Shown here piece by piece: positions 4,976-6,284 of a stretch of 6,284 bases of DNA (the stretch's first letter is position 1; each line of letters opens with the position of its first letter). Source of the DNA: Tenericutes bacterium ADurb.BinA155. Lineage in GTDB: Bacteria; Bacillota_I; Bacilli_A; RFN20; CAG-826. The stretch spans positions 1 to 6,284 of the forward strand of contig MVZL01000073.1 in assembly GCA_002068375.1 (NCBI GenBank). Reading direction: 5' to 3'. A model generated the notes under the pieces. It made no database searches, was not told where the DNA came from, and saw only the letters and a program-made list of their open reading frames with translations. The translations under genes were made by a program, and so were the position numbers.

Positions 4976-5935
4976 TTAGCGAACCTCCGGGGCATATTGT
5001 ACCGCATTGAGGTCGGAAATAACGCTTTGGTAATAGGGCTTTTGATTGTGGAGGGTTAAGCCGGCGGCATAAAGATGGCCACCCCCACCGTATTTCATCG
5101 CGATCGGCTGGACCGGATAACCGATTTTGCTCCGGAGTTCGCCCCGGACGTCATTATGGTCATCGACGGTGAAAAGGCAGAAGATATTGGTCCCGAGGCT
5201 TTCAAGGACATTCACCATGTTGCTCGCCTTCTCATAGGGCATGTGTTTCTTAAGGTAATCGTTCGGGTTTAAGAAAAGATAGGCGACTTGGCCTTCGATT
5301 TCGGCGTGACGGAGCATCCAAGACTCAAAGGCCTTGGTCGCGGCGTCCTCGCTAAAAAGCAGATTCATCAGGGACTTCGGCTCAATCCCATAAGGGAAAA
5401 GCTCGGCGACGATATGCATCGTCTCTTGGGTGGTCCCGAAGAATTTGTAGTGGCCGGAATCGGTGAGGATCCCCACGTAAAGGGCTTCGGCGGCGGTCCG
5501 ATTGAACTTGAGGCCGAATTGGAAACCGAAATTCGCGATGATTTCGGCGCAGCTCACCTTGGTCGCATCGACGTAAGAAGGGAAAGGAAAGCCCTCGCCC
5601 GGATTGAACATATGATGATCGAACTTCGCGAAGGATTTGGCCTTAAGAACCCGCTGATCTTCGACCCGGCGGAGGCAGGAGACGTCGACCAAGATCGCTA
5701 AGGATGAGGCGATCTTCTCTTCGCTCACCTGATCCATCGGAGCGATCCGCTTCAGCATCGAAGGCAAGCCGGACCCCACCGCATAAACCTCTTTATCGGG
5801 GAAACTATTCCTTAAGAGTTCCCTTAAACCGATCTGGCAGCCATAGCAGTCGCCATCGGGGAGACCGTGCCCAAAAATCGTAATGATCTGATTGGCCTTG
5901 ATTTCTTGATAGATTTTCTCGAGATCTTGGTTCAT
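4976..5935 (-). CDS. nrnA: NrnA-like DHH-DHHA1 phosphoesterase (nanoRNase / pAp phosphatase)
   Basis: The 319-residue cytosolic, Mn-dependent phosphoesterase probably degrades oligoribonucleotides of a few bases and may also dephosphorylate pAp, as shown for Bacillus NrnA. DHH motifs occur in order: HGLPDGDCYG (motif I, His23, Asp27, Asp29), VDVS (Asp84), FDHH (Asp106-His107-His108) and TDSG (Asp159). The DHHA1 RNA-binding domain follows, with its glycine-rich loop GGGGHLYAAG at 283-292. The family length is about 310-325, so it is complete. It has no CBS or membrane segment, which separates it from GdpP and polyA polymerase-linked relatives. No Shine-Dalgarno is evident before the ATG. Instead TATAAG (complement of 5943-5948), a near-consensus -10, ends seven bases ahead, compatible with a leaderless mRNA. 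It is first gene of an operon with the CysQ-like phosphatase, one base apart. Asp84 is followed by Val-Ser rather than the more usual Thr-Ala. Confidence 0.9.
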   Translation of the reverse strand: MNQDLEKIYQEIKANQIITIFGHGLPDGDCYGCQIGLRELLRNSFPDKEVYAVGSGLPSMLKRIAPMDQVSEEKIASSLAILVDVSCLRRVEDQRVLKAKSFAKFDHHMFNPGEGFPFPSYVDATKVSCAEIIANFGFQFGLKFNRTAAEALYVGILTDSGHYKFFGTTQETMHIVAELFPYGIEPKSLMNLLFSEDAATKAFESWMLRHAEIEGQVAYLFLNPNDYLKKHMPYEKASNMVNVLESLGTNIFCLFTVDDHNDVRGELRSKIGYPVQPIAMKYGGGGHLYAAGLTLHNQKPYYQSVISDLNAVQYAPEVR

Positions 5936-6006
5936 GGAAAGTCTTATAGATTACTCTTCTTTTTCGGGGGTGCAAGACCTAAATTCTTTTTCCGCCTTTT
6001 GGGGGA

Positions 6007-6040
6007 GAAAAAAGAAAAGGCTTCCGGGGAGGAAGCCTTC
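6007..6040 (-). terminator. Intrinsic terminator after the acidic-tail gene
   Basis: AAGGCTTCC (6017-6025) pairs perfectly with GGAAGCCTT (6031-6039) around GGGGA. On the minus strand the stem is followed by TTTTCTTTTTT. It separates the acidic-tail gene from the NrnA-CysQ operon, which therefore needs its own promoter in the roughly 80 bases that follow (5936-6016). Confidence 0.88.
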
Positions 6041-6058
6041 ATTTCTCTTGGGCAAAAC

Positions 6059-6284
6059 TCAATACGAATCGGTGTCTTTCTTGATCCCGAGGAGTTCGGC
6101 GGCATCGGCGTCTTCGCCTTTCGGTTCGACTCCTTCGCCATCGGTCGCCGGGGCTTCCGCCGCTTCATCGGGGACTTCTTTGCCCTCGACCGCAGCGTTG
6201 TACTCTTTTTCTTCTTCGGCGTCCTCGCTATCCTCATCGCCCTCTTCGACGTCGCTATAGACGTCTTGGACATCGATGTGGACT
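6059..6284 (-). CDS. C-terminal tail of an acidic protein, identity uncertain
   Basis: The last 74 residues of a gene that begins beyond the right edge. They are strongly acidic: 28 Asp/Glu against 5 Lys. The most acidic part is a run around EEGDEDSEDAEEEKE; an Ala/Pro/Glu-rich linker follows, and the protein ends with a less acidic segment (AELLGIKKDTDSY) that may form a short helix. The stop is TGA, and a terminator lies 20 bases beyond. Reading this frame rather than the overlapping Lys/Arg-rich minus-strand frame is supported by codon use like the neighbouring genes and by the terminator position. A disordered acidic C-terminus would fit the delta subunit of RNA polymerase (RpoE) of Bacillota, but many other proteins carry such tails. 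No folded domain is visible, so no function is assigned. Confidence 0.6.
   Translation of the reverse strand, partial: VHIDVQDVYSDVEEGDEDSEDAEEEKEYNAAVEGKEVPDEAAEAPATDGEGVEPKGEDADAAELLGIKKDTDSY

Noticed and set aside
4975..5007. Longer CysQ start at 5007 or 4995
   Set aside because: These starts lie inside the NrnA-like coding end and lack well-placed ribosome binding sites. ATG 4974 has GGAGG nine bases upstream.
5944..6273. A Lys/Arg-rich 109-codon frame on the - strand at the right end
   Set aside because: It runs through the terminator hairpin, has low-complexity composition typical of a shifted reading of GAA/GAC-rich codons, and conflicts with the acidic frame whose stop sits properly before the terminator.
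1..6284. Use of TGA as tryptophan (mycoplasma code)
   Set aside because: The RQC-like gene and the acidic gene both end at TGA in sensible places, and tryptophans checked in the real genes are TGG.

Overview
The window looks like ordinary chromosomal DNA from a bacterium of mid GC content, most likely a Bacillota / Mollicutes-related lineage. The grounds are a Staphylococcus-type class I fructose-bisphosphate aldolase, an M3-family Pz-type oligopeptidase, an NrnA-type DHH phosphoesterase, a stand-alone Nfu scaffold, AAGGAGG-type ribosome binding sites and many hairpin-plus-T-run terminators. TGA is used as a stop codon and tryptophans are encoded by TGG where checked, so this is not the mycoplasma genetic code. 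No tRNA, rRNA, CRISPR array, insertion sequence, phage gene or attachment site was seen. No gene-free stretch exceeds about 180 bases.

Layout. (1) Positions 1-575 hold the 3' part of the class I aldolase gene on the + strand, closed by an intrinsic terminator. (2) Positions 576-1145 hold a leader region with CTAGT repeats, a small helix-turn-helix protein gene (+, GTG start), and a long hairpin between it and the convergent peptidase gene. (3) Positions 1146-3334 (-) form a two-gene operon: a stand-alone RQC-like winged-helix protein whose stop overlaps the start (ATGA) of an M3 oligoendopeptidase. (4) Positions 3364-3694 (+) hold a divergently transcribed nfu gene with its terminator. (5) Positions 3701-4093 (-) hold a single-gene unit for a two-helix membrane protein with a charged tail. 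(6) Positions 4154-5935 (-) form an operon of an NrnA-like DHH-DHHA1 phosphoesterase and a CysQ-like phosphatase, one base apart and followed by a terminator. (7) Positions 6007-6284 (-) hold the acidic C-terminal end of an unidentified protein and its terminator.

How the genes fit together. The clearest functional link is the NrnA-CysQ pair. NrnA-type enzymes degrade very short RNAs and, in several Gram-positive bacteria, also dephosphorylate pAp. CysQ-type enzymes dephosphorylate pAp/PAPS. The operon therefore looks devoted to recycling RNA-end and 3'-phosphoadenosine nucleotides. The RQC-like protein and the peptidase are translationally coupled, but no shared function is evident. The remaining genes serve glycolysis, iron-sulfur assembly and unknown roles. 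I did not find a convincing new multi-gene system. The most unusual items are the stand-alone RQC-like protein coupled to a peptidase, the small HTH gene with its repeat-bearing leader, and -10-like hexamers exactly seven bases ahead of two start codons that lack ribosome binding sites.
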